A stretch of 64,000 nucleotides of DNA from Bacteroides sp. (GTDB lineage Bacteria > Bacteroidota > Bacteroidia > Bacteroidales > Muribaculaceae), in assembly GCA_014802045.1 (NCBI GenBank), contig JAAVDA010000022.1, positions 9,539 to 73,538 of the forward strand, written 5' to 3'. This document shows positions 19,496 to 29,587 of the stretch, piece after piece. A model generated the notes under the pieces. The model saw only the letters and a list, made by a program, of their open reading frames with translations, was not told the DNA's origin and made no database searches. The translations under genes were made by a program, and so were the position numbers. The stretch's first letter is position 1; each line of letters opens with the position of its first letter.

Positions 19496-20554
19496 TTATT
19501 TTATTTCCGGAATTTCGAGAACTACAACCATTGGGTCACAATCGTCTTCTGTAAGGGCATACATGCGCCCTTCGGCATCGGGTGCGGTTATATGCCTGAG
19601 GCGTCGGTCGGTGTGGAGTTCGCCGATTTTTTTGCCGTCCCAATCATAGACAAATATCACTTTACCGGTCACGTAGTCGATATTTTCCTCTCCGTCTTTC
19701 AGGCAATCATATATGCTGAATTCTGAATTGAGGATATAGACGGCATCATCTGACGCAGCAGCTGTGACAAACCCCATCGGCACTTTTCCACTTTGTCCCA
19801 TGTATTCTTTGTCGGAAAAGTTATGGTCTGCATCTGCCGCAGGATTGAAAAACTGAGAGATGAGAGCCACCGTGTCGGCATCCAGCCGATAGAATCCGGC
19901 TGCTTCTCCCGAACCGAGGGCAAGCACTTTTTTTCGGTCGGGAGAAAGGTATGGTGCAAACTGATAGGCCGCTGTTCCGACCACGTTAGGGAGTCGGCGC
20001 ACATTGTCGGGCATCTGCCGGTCGCCTGTGAGAACCATTACTTTGCCCTCGGGAGAAATGATTTTGAAAAGCTCGGGATAATCTACATAGCCTTCTGAGG
20101 TGATATAATTGCCGTTGGCAAGTTTTTCAAGATACCAGAATGAGGTCTCGGCCTGAAAAATCGGTTCATAGGAAACTGTCTGTTTCTGCGGATTGATCTT
20201 TACGGCAGTGGCACGGTTGTCAAGTGGCTCTGAGATAATGAACCCGTCATCTCCCGATGAGATAATGGTGATACGTCCGAATTCTCCGGGTCCGCTTCCC
20301 TTACGTCCGAACTGACCTATATATTTATTGCGTGCGATATCTATTGCCAGAAATACAGAGTCTGCTTTACTGTCGTCTATGACCAGAAGATCGCCATTGC
20401 GTGACATCGATTTAGGGTTACCAATTATCACCTCTTCCCCGAAATCAACAGGAGTGGAGGTTACATCGGTGACGAAATATTCTTTCTCTACAGGCCCGCT
20501 GCAGGCCATGCATGCTGCAAGCAGTGCTATTGATATAGTGGTTGGAATCTTCAT
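19496..20554 (-). CDS. Lipoprotein, 6-bladed beta-propeller (TolB-like) family
   Basis: 352 aa; lipobox 'LLAACMACSG'; 'NKYIGQFGRKGSGPGEFGRI' propeller motif. Confidence 0.75.
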   Translation of the reverse strand: MKIPTTISIALLAACMACSGPVEKEYFVTDVTSTPVDFGEEVIIGNPKSMSRNGDLLVIDDSKADSVFLAIDIARNKYIGQFGRKGSGPGEFGRITIISSGDDGFIISEPLDNRATAVKINPQKQTVSYEPIFQAETSFWYLEKLANGNYITSEGYVDYPELFKIISPEGKVMVLTGDRQMPDNVRRLPNVVGTAAYQFAPYLSPDRKKVLALGSGEAAGFYRLDADTVALISQFFNPAADADHNFSDKEYMGQSGKVPMGFVTAAASDDAVYILNSEFSIYDCLKDGEENIDYVTGKVIFVYDWDGKKIGELHTDRRLRHITAPDAEGRMYALTEDDCDPMVVVLEIPEIK

Positions 20555-20621
20555 AAAATGAAATATGAGTGTGAATATGCAATTGCAAAAATAACTCAGA
20601 ATAGTGAGATTACCGAATCTT

Positions 20622-21812
20622 TTACTGATTATTTGATAGCGGAGAGAGCAGGAGCATCATGTAAGTGTCGTTGGCGACTTTCACTCCAAACAGATGGAGC
20701 GGACCTCCGTCGCGGAGTTTTAGTTTCTTGCTCAGCTGGGGTGCGGTGATGATGAAGTTGCGCACACTCGTGTTGGCTTGACGGAGTTCGCCGAGCTCAC
20801 GGATGCCCTGGCGGGAGAATGGGAGCGCTTCAAGAATCCTGTAGCATCTGGCGGGCACACCTTCATCTATTTTGTCAGAAAGATAGAGATGGGTGTGGTG
20901 ATGGAGCGGGGAGAGTGAATAGCGGTGGGCGAATATGGAGAATGCTCCTGATTTCAGCACGGATGGGAAGGGCTCGTAGAGAACCATTCCTTTTGCGGGC
21001 ATCTGGGGTTCAACTTTAGTGGCGCTCTCTTCGGCGGTTGTGAATGTGACAGTAGGATGACCTACAGTTACGGCATGAATAGTGGGGCGGTGATTGTCGG
21101 GCAGGTTGAAATCAATCACTGCGGTCAGTTCCTTGCATTCGGTGGGTGTGCCGATGAGATACACTGCCTCCACACAGCGGAGCTCTGCAACCGTGCGGCT
21201 CACATCAAGCATGGGTGAGGCTTTAATAATAGCCCGGCGGGCTATCCCGGCCATCTGAGGGAGCAGACCCACTACGTCGGGCCGGCATTGAGACAGAGCG
21301 AAAACTCTCTCTCCGTTTGATCCTCTTCGGGCAGGGTCTATGAATATGGTGTCAAACCGCCGGCGGGTCTCGGCAACCCATTGAGTGGAGTCGGCGCAGA
21401 GTGTTTGGATATTGCTGATACCGAGTGCGCCGGCATTATGGCTCATAGCTTCGGCCACCTCCGGATTGAGATCTATGGCAGTGACGCTCGCGGCGCGCCG
21501 GGCGCAGTGGAAAGCGTCAATTCCGAGGCCGCAGGTCATATCGAGCACGCTGCTTCCGGGTTCTATCAGACTGGCGTGGAACTCTGCGAGCCGGTCGGAT
21601 GTGGCCTGCTCTGCGGAGAGGAGGTTGGGAAATAAGAACCGCTCGCAGCGGAGAGTATCGGCGAGTTTGACCGAGGTCTTGCGCCGGCACTCTATCTGCG
21701 TTATGGCGAGTTCCATCTCAGGGTTGCCGTGATGTTTGAGTCTCAACTTTGTAGTGTCGGCCTTATCGTTGTCGGCAATCCAGCGGTATGTGGCATCACT
21801 GAGCTCCACCAT
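20622..21812 (-). CDS. SAM-dependent methyltransferase with THUMP-like C-terminal domain
   Basis: 396 aa; 'SVLDMTCGLGIDAFHCARRAASVTAIDLNPEVAEAMSHNA', 'FDTIFIDPARR'. Confidence 0.85.
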   Translation of the reverse strand: MVELSDATYRWIADNDKADTTKLRLKHHGNPEMELAITQIECRRKTSVKLADTLRCERFLFPNLLSAEQATSDRLAEFHASLIEPGSSVLDMTCGLGIDAFHCARRAASVTAIDLNPEVAEAMSHNAGALGISNIQTLCADSTQWVAETRRRFDTIFIDPARRGSNGERVFALSQCRPDVVGLLPQMAGIARRAIIKASPMLDVSRTVAELRCVEAVYLIGTPTECKELTAVIDFNLPDNHRPTIHAVTVGHPTVTFTTAEESATKVEPQMPAKGMVLYEPFPSVLKSGAFSIFAHRYSLSPLHHHTHLYLSDKIDEGVPARCYRILEALPFSRQGIRELGELRQANTSVRNFIITAPQLSKKLKLRDGGPLHLFGVKVANDTYMMLLLSPLSNNQ

Positions 21813-24249
21813 TTCCTCCTTGCGATGAGTTGCCCCCCACCATATCGTCGTTTGATATACCTTTCACCTTCTTCACGCTGGCTCTGAGCTGACCGAAACG
21901 GTAGGAGATATTGATGGAGAGGTTGCGGCGGCAGAGCTGCCATGATGTGGTGTGGGAGGTGTAGGGCAGGTTGACTGAATAGGATTGTGATTTCGGGTGG
22001 GCATTGGTGATGGGATTGCTGAGATAGAGCCCCACCGAGAGACGGTTGTCTTTGAGAAACTGACGGCGGAGATTCAGTCCGTAGTTGAAATTGTTGGAGA
22101 ATGTATTGTGATTCTTGCTGTAGAGGCCTCCTCCGAAGCAGAAATATGATGCATTGAGACTGAAATCAAGCTTCCAGGGGAGTGTCTGGCCGAATCGGAA
22201 GAACACCATGTGCATCCAGCTGCCGTGTTCTATACCGGCCGAGGGATTTTTCTCGAAATTGTAGCGCTCGTTGAGATTGACCATAAACGAAGTCTTTGTG
22301 GTCGGACGCCAGTTGGCATAGCCGGATATTGACACGGAGCGGTTGTGGCCGGCATTGGCATAGGTGCTGTAGGTGTGGTCGTTCACAACGTCCATCACAG
22401 ATATGATACCATTGGTGGAGAAGTTGTAGGATGTGGTGAGGTTGAGGTTGATTTTCGGCTTCATGAGGCTATATTGGAGCGACATGGAGTTGATGCGCAC
22501 GCTTTCGAGGTTTGGATTGCCCTGAGATGTGGAGGTCGGGGTGGTGTTGACCGACGGATCGAGATATGTGATGCCCGGACGCTGTATGCGTGAGCCGAAA
22601 TTATATTTGATAGAGTGTGAGCGGTTAGGATTGAATATCAGGCCAACGTTGGGCACGAGATCATTGAGGTTGGCTGAGAATGGGTCATGCGAGCCGTCGG
22701 GATATTTGGCCGAAAGATGGGAATACTCGTAGCGCAGACCGGCTCGGGCTCCGAATTTGCCTACATTCAGTCGGTAGTCGGCATAAAGCGCGCCGATATT
22801 GGTGATGTGGTGAAACTCCGAGAGGTCTGAACGGTAGTCTATATAATCGTTGAGAGTATTGCTGCGGTTGTCGCGGTTGATGAATTTTCCGCCGAGGTCA
22901 AGAGTCATGATTTTTCCGATAGGGCGGCTCCAGTCAAGCTGCACGGTCTGCTCAAGAAATTTCTCGGTGGAATTTCTGTGGATGCCGCTGTAGGGCACCG
23001 GGAGCGAGAAGAATTCTTCATATTCGTCGAGAATATTCTGGCTCACATGGTTGCGGTCAATACGGTAGGAGAGGGTTATGGTTTCCCCTTTCAGACGGGT
23101 GGACCGCTGATAGTTTGCGGCGCCGCCGAAACTCAGATATTTTGAGGGGCCCTGGGCTGTGTTGATGTAGTAGTCGTAAATCACTGATTTGTCAGGGTCG
23201 ATCATTATGTTCGGGCCGTGCGAATAGTTGTGGTTGCGGTTGCCGAAGGTGCTGAATTCGAGTGTGACGAGATTCAGAGTGTCTATCTCGTAGCTCGCTT
23301 CCACATTGCCATAGAGGAATGTGCCTTTTCCGTAGCCCTCACGAGAGGTGTAGAGAGTATTGCCGGAGTCATGATATGTGGTTTCGCTTTCGCTGGAATA
23401 GCGCGAAGTGCGTTTGTTCCAACTGCTTGTGCCAAGGCTCACAGACATCATGAACTTGCCGAGCTGGGCGGTGGTCCACACTCCGGGCGAAGGGATTCGT
23501 GAACGGGTGTCGAAGTTGATATAGGCATTGCCCATGGCTCCTTTCATCATCATATTCTTTACAGTGACGATATTAAGGATATTGCTCACCCCTTCGGCAT
23601 CTTCACGGGCACCCGGCTCGGTGATTACCTCAATCTTCTCGATCATGTTGGCAGGGAGTGTTTTGAACAGCTCCTTGGCATTTCTGCTGAATGATTGGTT
23701 GGGGCGGCCGTTCTTGTAGATCTTGAAGTCTGTTGAGCCGTTCACCTTTATGGTTCCGTCAGATTCCACGCTCACCATCGGCACCTTTTTGAGAATCTCG
23801 TCGGTCATGGCGGTCTTTGAATCGGCATCGGCCTGCACATCATAGCCGATGCGGTCTACTTCGAGCGACACAATCGGACGCACAGCTTCAACCACCACCT
23901 CGCCCAGCATATTATCGGCCTGACCGAGGACAATGGTGCCGAGGTCGGCTGTGGGCTTCTCGGCTGTGAGTGTGAAATTTCTCACGGCAGGGCTCTTGCC
24001 GATAGAATAAAGAAGGAGGCGATATTGGCCGGGAGATTTTAGGGTCTGGGAAAATATGCCGTTTTCATTCGTCACACCCGACGACTTCGGGGTGATACTG
24101 TCGGGTAGGAGAAACACCTTGACCGTAGCGTAGGCTTCAGGATCTCCTATTGAATCGGTAGCAGTCCCTGTCACACGGTAGTCTGCTGCCGAAAGCATTA
24201 AAGCCTGAAGTGTCATGCCTATACTGAGAAGTGTTGTTTTGATTTTCAT
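21796..24249 (-). CDS. TonB-dependent receptor-like outer membrane beta-barrel protein (OMP_b-brl_3 type)
   Basis: 817 aa; carboxypeptidase-like N-domain, plug 'VDRIGYDVQADADSKTAMTDEILKKVPMVSVESDGTIKVNG', 'IEKIEVITEPGAREDAEGVSNILNIVT'. Confidence 0.9.
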   Translation of the reverse strand: MKIKTTLLSIGMTLQALMLSAADYRVTGTATDSIGDPEAYATVKVFLLPDSITPKSSGVTNENGIFSQTLKSPGQYRLLLYSIGKSPAVRNFTLTAEKPTADLGTIVLGQADNMLGEVVVEAVRPIVSLEVDRIGYDVQADADSKTAMTDEILKKVPMVSVESDGTIKVNGSTDFKIYKNGRPNQSFSRNAKELFKTLPANMIEKIEVITEPGAREDAEGVSNILNIVTVKNMMMKGAMGNAYINFDTRSRIPSPGVWTTAQLGKFMMSVSLGTSSWNKRTSRYSSESETTYHDSGNTLYTSREGYGKGTFLYGNVEASYEIDTLNLVTLEFSTFGNRNHNYSHGPNIMIDPDKSVIYDYYINTAQGPSKYLSFGGAANYQRSTRLKGETITLSYRIDRNHVSQNILDEYEEFFSLPVPYSGIHRNSTEKFLEQTVQLDWSRPIGKIMTLDLGGKFINRDNRSNTLNDYIDYRSDLSEFHHITNIGALYADYRLNVGKFGARAGLRYEYSHLSAKYPDGSHDPFSANLNDLVPNVGLIFNPNRSHSIKYNFGSRIQRPGITYLDPSVNTTPTSTSQGNPNLESVRINSMSLQYSLMKPKINLNLTTSYNFSTNGIISVMDVVNDHTYSTYANAGHNRSVSISGYANWRPTTKTSFMVNLNERYNFEKNPSAGIEHGSWMHMVFFRFGQTLPWKLDFSLNASYFCFGGGLYSKNHNTFSNNFNYGLNLRRQFLKDNRLSVGLYLSNPITNAHPKSQSYSVNLPYTSHTTSWQLCRRNLSINISYRFGQLRASVKKVKGISNDDMVGGNSSQGGNGGAQ

Positions 24250-24343
24250 TGTAGCGAAATGTGATGTTTTTATTAGTTATCGTCTATTTGACGCCTGACG
24301 ATTGAATTAAGTTACATCAGTATGTGAGATTAATATAATTTAA

Positions 24344-24976
24344 TCAATCGGGGTAATTAATAAACACAAGGTAATATCCGCGGGCTTGGATAGTGAAGCT
24401 GTCGGCATTAGTTTCATTAAGAGTGCCTTGCCACCAGCTATCGAAATCACGCAGAGGGTAGCGGAGCCCATCGGCAAGGAGGCCGGTGGCTCCGAAATTG
24501 AAAATAGACACCTGTGTGCCGGTCGGACAGATAAAGGTGCGGCTTCCCCTCACCGGAATGAAGACTCCGAAATCAGTGTAGGCTCGCGCCTCTATTCCGT
24601 CGGTCAGATAAGTCATGAGCAGACTGATATTTCCGAGAGTATGATCTTCGCGGAGTCCGGTGGCTCCGAGGATCGCAATCCGTCTGATGCCTTTGGATGC
24701 GAGATATCTCACAGATTTTGTCTGGTCGTTGGTCTCCTGGTCGGGAAATCGGCGCACAATTTCACTGTAGCGTTTCATTATTTCGGGAGAGAGCGAGTCG
24801 CAGTCGCCCACGATGCGCCAAACCTTGCGGTCTGAGGCCAGATAGCGGTTGGCGGCACCATCGCAACAAACAATCTTGTCGCACACGTCAAGCCATCCGA
24901 GTGCAATTTCATTACTGGGAAAACAGCCTGCATCAATCACCACTGCTTCAGGCTTAAAATCTATAATTGTGTTCAT
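24344..24976 (-). CDS. thiN: Thiamine pyrophosphokinase
   Basis: 210 aa; 'VCCDGAANRYL', 'IVGDCDSLSPE', 'DQETNDQTKSVRYLASKG', 'LGATGLREDHTLGNISLL'. Confidence 0.93.
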   Translation of the reverse strand: MNTIIDFKPEAVVIDAGCFPSNEIALGWLDVCDKIVCCDGAANRYLASDRKVWRIVGDCDSLSPEIMKRYSEIVRRFPDQETNDQTKSVRYLASKGIRRIAILGATGLREDHTLGNISLLMTYLTDGIEARAYTDFGVFIPVRGSRTFICPTGTQVSIFNFGATGLLADGLRYPLRDFDSWWQGTLNETNADSFTIQARGYYLVFINYPD

Positions 24977-24977
24977 T

Positions 24978-25547
24978 TCAGTCTAAGAGTTGTTTCCATT
25001 TGCGGTAGCCCAGCACGGCAATCACCGCATAGGCAAGATAAAGTGCGGATGTAAACCATAAATCCTTGTAGGCATAGAGCATGGAGCAAGCCACATCTGC
25101 GGCAATCCACACAAGCCATTGTTCCACATATTTGCGGGCGAGCATCCACATGGCCACTATGCTCAGGGCGGTGGTGAACGCATCGGCCCATGGCACGGTG
25201 CTGTCTGTGAACCGGCTTAATAGAACACCGATCACAATCATCAGCGCTCCGAATACGGCTGTGAGCGGTAAAAGGAGCGATTTCGGAGTGTGGGTTATTT
25301 TCAGCGGTGACGATTCACTCTGAGTGTCGGCAGAGCCACGCAGCCAGCAAATCAGGCCGTAGATAGAAGCGATGATATAATATATGCTTATGCCGAAATC
25401 GGCATATAATCCGGCCTGATAATACACCACGAGATATATGGCAGGCATGACAATACTCGCAAGCCAAAGCCATGCGCTCGCCCGATATTCAAGCCAGAGA
25501 TAAACGACTCCGACAGCTGTGCCCAGGATCTCAAGGTAATTCATCAC
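24978..25547 (-). CDS. PnuC-family transporter (probably thiamine by context)
   Basis: 189 aa; 'EILGTAVGVVYLWLEYRASAWLWLASIV', 'VWIAADVACSMLYAYKDLWFTSALYLAYAVIAVLGYRKW'; adjacent to thiN. Confidence 0.88.
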   Translation of the reverse strand: MMNYLEILGTAVGVVYLWLEYRASAWLWLASIVMPAIYLVVYYQAGLYADFGISIYYIIASIYGLICWLRGSADTQSESSPLKITHTPKSLLLPLTAVFGALMIVIGVLLSRFTDSTVPWADAFTTALSIVAMWMLARKYVEQWLVWIAADVACSMLYAYKDLWFTSALYLAYAVIAVLGYRKWKQLLD

Positions 25548-25684
25548 GCTCTATCAGTTATTTCACTACAAATGTATGCAATCTTTTTTAATATACAAAG
25601 ATGGTTTTATACGTTGAATACTGGTGATTGAGAGAATGGGTGCGTTGGTTCAGAATTCGTAGAGAGAAATGTGTGAACTGCGAT

Positions 25685-25721
25685 AAAAAAGCCTCGCTGG
25701 GAGGGAATCGCAGCGAGGCTT
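25685..25721 (-). terminator. Terminator downstream of the serine palmitoyltransferase-like gene
   Basis: aagcctcgctg/cagcgaggctt 11-bp stem with T-run on the minus strand. Confidence 0.85.
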
Positions 25722-25746
25722 GTTGGGGGGAGCCCTATAAGGTGAA

Positions 25747-26934
25747 TCAGGCGATGATGCCGTGGGCCTTGAATACTTTCTGGATTTTTTCGAGGGCTGT
25801 GGTCACCTGGTCCATGGTGTGGGTGGCCATAAGGCTGAAGCGGATGAGGGTGTCTTGCGGAGCTACGGCCGGAGAAACCACGGGGTTGACGAAGATGCCT
25901 TCTTCGAGAAGATCGCGGGTGATTGCGAAGGTCTTGAAGTTGTCGCGGATGAAGAGGGGGATAATCGGGGTGGAAGTATGCCCGATTTCACAGCCCATGT
26001 TGCGGAATCCGTCGAGAGCGTAGTGTGTGAGTTTCCAGAGCTGTTCCTGACGCTCAGGTTCTGTCTGCATAATCTCAAGAGCTTTGAGGGCAGCGGCGGT
26101 TGAAGCCGGAGTGATGCTGGCGGTGAAGATATATGAGCGAGAGTGGTGGCGGAGGAAGTTGGTGATTTCCTTGTCGGTGGCAATGAAGCCTCCGAGTGAT
26201 GCGAATGATTTGGAGAATGTGCCCATTATGAGGTCTACATCATCGGCTACGCCCTGAGCATGGCACACACCGCGACCACCGGGGCCGAACACACCGATGC
26301 CGTGAGCTTCATCGACCATCACGCTGGCGTTGTATTTTTTTGCGAGTTCGGTGATGCGTTTCACGTCGGCTACGTCGCCTTCCATGGAGAATACGCTGTC
26401 TGTGACGATGAGCTTCACCTTGTCGGGGTCGCATTTCTGAAGCTGCTTTTCGAGCGACTCCATGTCGTTGTGTTTATATTTCAGCGACTGGCTGAACGAC
26501 AAGCGGCGACCTTCAATGATAGAGGCGTGGTCCTGTTCGTCCCAAAGGATATAGTCTTCGCGGCCTGTGAGGGTGGAGACCACTCCGAGGTTCACCTCAA
26601 AGCCGGTGGAATAGATCATCACATCTTCCTTGCCTATATACTCTCCAATTTTTGCTTCGAGCTGCTTGTGGAGGTCGAGCGTGCCGTTAAGAAATGGCGA
26701 ACCGGCACATCCGGTGCCGTATTTTCGTGTGGCTTCAATCGCGGCCTCCTTGATGCGGGGGTCGTTGACAAGACCTGTGTAGCAGTTCGAACCGAACATC
26801 AGCACTTTGCGGCCGTTGATAATCACTTCCGGGTCCTGCTCGCTGGAGATGGCTCTGAAATAGGGGTAAATTCCCGCTGCTTTAGCTTCCTGGGGAGCCG
26901 TATATTTGGCGAGCTTGGATTGTAATAATTTCAT
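25747..26934 (-). CDS. Serine palmitoyltransferase-like PLP enzyme (alpha-oxoamine synthase family)
   Basis: 395 aa; 'LMFGSNCYTGLVNDPRIKEAAIEATRKYGTGCAGSPFLNGTLDLHKQLE', 'DEAHGIGVFGPGGRGV', 'GTFSKSFASLGGF'; N-terminus resembles Bacteroides SPT. Confidence 0.85.
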   Translation of the reverse strand: MKLLQSKLAKYTAPQEAKAAGIYPYFRAISSEQDPEVIINGRKVLMFGSNCYTGLVNDPRIKEAAIEATRKYGTGCAGSPFLNGTLDLHKQLEAKIGEYIGKEDVMIYSTGFEVNLGVVSTLTGREDYILWDEQDHASIIEGRRLSFSQSLKYKHNDMESLEKQLQKCDPDKVKLIVTDSVFSMEGDVADVKRITELAKKYNASVMVDEAHGIGVFGPGGRGVCHAQGVADDVDLIMGTFSKSFASLGGFIATDKEITNFLRHHSRSYIFTASITPASTAAALKALEIMQTEPERQEQLWKLTHYALDGFRNMGCEIGHTSTPIIPLFIRDNFKTFAITRDLLEEGIFVNPVVSPAVAPQDTLIRFSLMATHTMDQVTTALEKIQKVFKAHGIIA

Positions 26935-26988
26935 AATCGGTGATTGAATAGACTTTCAGATGATACTATCTGGACTGTTTTTAGGCTG

Positions 26989-26996
26989 CAAAGTTA
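26989..26996 (-). promoter_or_regulatory. -7 box (TAACTTTG) of the SPT-like gene
   Basis: CAAAGTTA on + strand, about 55 bp upstream of the start at 26934. Confidence 0.55.
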
Positions 26997-27007
26997 CGAA
27001 AAAAAGT

Positions 27008-27049
27008 GTGAGAAAGTGCACATTTGAAAGAAAATGTGCACTTTCTCAC
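27008..27049 (-). terminator. Long perfect hairpin, terminator of the OmpA-like gene, next to the SPT promoter
   Basis: gtgagaaagtgcacattt/aaatgtgcactttctcac, 18-bp perfect stem, loop gaaaga, T-run on the minus strand. Confidence 0.8.
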
Positions 27050-27140
27050 TCGATTTTCTAATATTTTCTATTCGAGGATGGAGGATGTCAGTTGGGCTGA
27101 CACCGTTGTTCCGAGGGGTTCGGAAGAACGGGCAGTCCGT

Positions 27141-27848
27141 TTATCTCATGGAGAGTGTGCCTTGCTCAGCCTGCTGAATCATCTGCTGGTTGGCGGTGAT
27201 GTAGATTTCCACACGACGGTTCTGGGCGCGGCCTTCGGGAGTGGAGTTGGAGGCCACATAGTCGGCCATTGGAATACCTTCGGCTGAGAGTCGCGATGCG
27301 GAGACCCCGCTATGGAGCAGGTAGTTTTTCACTGCATCGGCGCGTCCGTCGGCCACTTTGGTGTTGACGGCCATCGTGCCGGTATCGTCTGTGTAGCCGA
27401 ATATCTGCACATTAGTGTCGGGGTTGTTGATGAGTGAGGAAGCGAATGCAGTGAGGTCGGATTTTGCCGACTGGCTGAGCGTGGTGCCGTTGGTGGGGAA
27501 GAGGATACCGCTGTTGAAGGTGACTTTGATGGCCTGCAAGCCGTTCTGGTCTTTCACGGCTTCCACCTGGGCTTTTTCGGCGAGTTCGCGCTGCAGTTCT
27601 TGCTGCTGCTTGTCCATCTTACGGCCAATCAAGGCTCCGGCTCCTGCGCCTACGGCAGCTCCGATGGCCGAACCGATACCGGCACCTTTGCCTCCGCCTA
27701 TTATCGCGCCGAGGCCGGCACCTAAAGCAGCTCCGCCACCTCCACCAATAAGAGCTCCCTTACCGGTGTTGTTGAGACTGTTGCAGCCAGACGACAGAAG
27801 TAGGCAAAGAGCCATTGCTCCGGCTCCGATAACTTTTAATGCTTTCAT
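27141..27848 (-). CDS. OmpA-family lipoprotein with glycine-zipper domain
   Basis: 235 aa; lipobox 'LLLSSGCN'; 'GGGGGAALGAGLGAIIGGGKGAGIGSAIGAAVGAGAGALIGRKMD'; 'IFGYTDDTGTMAVNTKVADGRADAVKNYLL...GRAQNRRVEIYI'. Confidence 0.93.
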   Translation of the reverse strand: MKALKVIGAGAMALCLLLSSGCNSLNNTGKGALIGGGGGAALGAGLGAIIGGGKGAGIGSAIGAAVGAGAGALIGRKMDKQQQELQRELAEKAQVEAVKDQNGLQAIKVTFNSGILFPTNGTTLSQSAKSDLTAFASSLINNPDTNVQIFGYTDDTGTMAVNTKVADGRADAVKNYLLHSGVSASRLSAEGIPMADYVASNSTPEGRAQNRRVEIYITANQQMIQQAEQGTLSMR

Positions 27849-28026
27849 AAATATTCAAATTAGAGTTAGTAGATTCGGCTGCAGAGGGTGTCTCTCCACC
27901 GGTTTTCTCTATAAACCGCCGAAGAGAAAAATATGTTTGGTGAATAGATAAATTTTCCTCAAAATATACAGAATATATGCGTAATTTTGCAGTGAAGTTT
28001 CATTGCATAGCGTAAAGTGGAAAAAA

Positions 28027-28959
28027 ATGACAAGAATATCAGTTACTCGAAAAATTGAAAAGAAGCCGGTGCTGATTTATCATATAGGTGCCCTGATAGC
28101 AGTGACGGCGTGGGGAGCGGCTTTTATCTCTACGAAAATCCTTCTTCAGAATGGACTTAGTGCTGTGGAGATTTACGTGTATCGTTTCCTGCTTGCCTAT
28201 ATTTTCACGCTGGTGATATGTCCGAAACCTTTCTTTTCCAATTCTCTTCGCCATGAGATGATGTTTTTGCTTTGCGGTGTGTGTGGCGGTTCGGTCTATT
28301 TTATCGCTGAGAATACGGCGGTGGAATACACCCTTGTGTCGAATGTGTCGCTAATCACCGCGACATCTCCGCTGCTCACCACCATGCTTGTGGCTATGCT
28401 CTACAAGAGCGAACGTGTGAGCCGTCCGATGATAATAGGGTCGCTGGTGGCGCTGGCTGGAGTGGGCTGTGTGATTTTCAACAGCAGTGTTGTTGTCAAG
28501 GTCAATCCGCTTGGCGATATGCTGGCACTGCTGGCGGCGATATGCTGGGCGGTCTATAGTGTGATTCTCCGTCCGCTGAGTGCTCTTTACGGCACATGGT
28601 TCATAACCCGCAAAACATTTTTCTACGGTATAGTGACCGCTCTGCCGTTTATGATGATGGAAAGCACCCATGCTCCGCTTGAGGTGCTTCTTGAGCGCGA
28701 TGTGATGTTCAATATGCTTTTTCTTGGTCTTTTCGCTTCGCTCACGGCCTATTTGCTATGGAGCGGTGCGGTGAAACATCTTGGCGCGGTAAAGTCGGGC
28801 AACTATCTGTATGTTAGTCCGATAGTTACTCTTGTGATGTCGGCGCTGATACTCCATGAGGGGGTGTCGGCGGTTGGCTACATAGGCTGCTCGCTGATAC
28901 TTATAGGGCTAATCCTCAGCGAGAAGCTCGGCGATAGGCACAATGAGAAGACTAAATGA
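28027..28959 (+). CDS. DMT/EamA-family transporter
   Basis: About 310 aa, ten TM helices; 'VTAWGAAFISTKILLQNGLSAVEIYVYRFLLAY'. Confidence 0.85.
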   Translation: MTRISVTRKIEKKPVLIYHIGALIAVTAWGAAFISTKILLQNGLSAVEIYVYRFLLAYIFTLVICPKPFFSNSLRHEMMFLLCGVCGGSVYFIAENTAVEYTLVSNVSLITATSPLLTTMLVAMLYKSERVSRPMIIGSLVALAGVGCVIFNSSVVVKVNPLGDMLALLAAICWAVYSVILRPLSALYGTWFITRKTFFYGIVTALPFMMMESTHAPLEVLLERDVMFNMLFLGLFASLTAYLLWSGAVKHLGAVKSGNYLYVSPIVTLVMSALILHEGVSAVGYIGCSLILIGLILSEKLGDRHNEKTK

Positions 28960-29533
28960 TGAGGTCGGCAACCGCACGCTTAGGCACACACTGGTTGGAC
29001 TGACTGTCGCGATAATATCTGAAATCTCCGTCTTCACCGAGGTCAACCAATCTGACCTTTTCGGCCGCGCGCCCGAGAGCGAGCACATAGCGCGGAGTGT
29101 AGCGGGGGTCTATCCGTAGAGCCTCAACGACTGCAGATTTATTGAAAGCCTTTATGATGCACCCCGCAAGCCCTTTGGCTGTGGCGCCGAGAGTAATGGC
29201 CTGAAGCTGTAGCCCGTCATCGCATAGGCAGTCATTGCCGAGAGTGGTGTCGAGACACTGCACCATATATGCTGTAGGGCGCTCTGATTCAGCCGGCCCG
29301 GCCCAATCCTTATAATAACCGGCCCATGCGAGAGCCGGAAAGAGGCGGCTGCACTCGTCGGGGTCTGTGACGAGGCGGTAGCGAAGCGGCTGAGCGTTTC
29401 GTCCGGAAGCACAGAAGCGTGTGAGCGACACAAGTTCAATCAATGTGTCACGGTCAATAGAGTGCGTTGCATCGAAGCGACGCACACTGCGGTCGGCTTT
29501 GAGGAGGTCTGTCAGAATTTCAAATTTATCCAT
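28952..29533 (-). CDS. Nitroreductase-family protein
   Basis: 193 aa; 'DRSVRRFDATHSIDRDTLIELVSLTRFCASGRNAQPLRYRLV', 'DDGLQLQAITLGATAKGLAGCII'. Confidence 0.85.
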   Translation of the reverse strand: MDKFEILTDLLKADRSVRRFDATHSIDRDTLIELVSLTRFCASGRNAQPLRYRLVTDPDECSRLFPALAWAGYYKDWAGPAESERPTAYMVQCLDTTLGNDCLCDDGLQLQAITLGATAKGLAGCIIKAFNKSAVVEALRIDPRYTPRYVLALGRAAEKVRLVDLGEDGDFRYYRDSQSNQCVPKRAVADLII

Positions 29534-29587
29534 GGTAAAGAGGTGTTGCGGGAGGATATTTGGGTTGAAGTATGGTGCAGGAAATAC

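Noticed and set aside
25548-25746. TPP riboswitch upstream of the pnuC-like gene
   Set aside because: No THI-box-like conserved elements were seen on the minus strand; only an SPT terminator lies in this gap.
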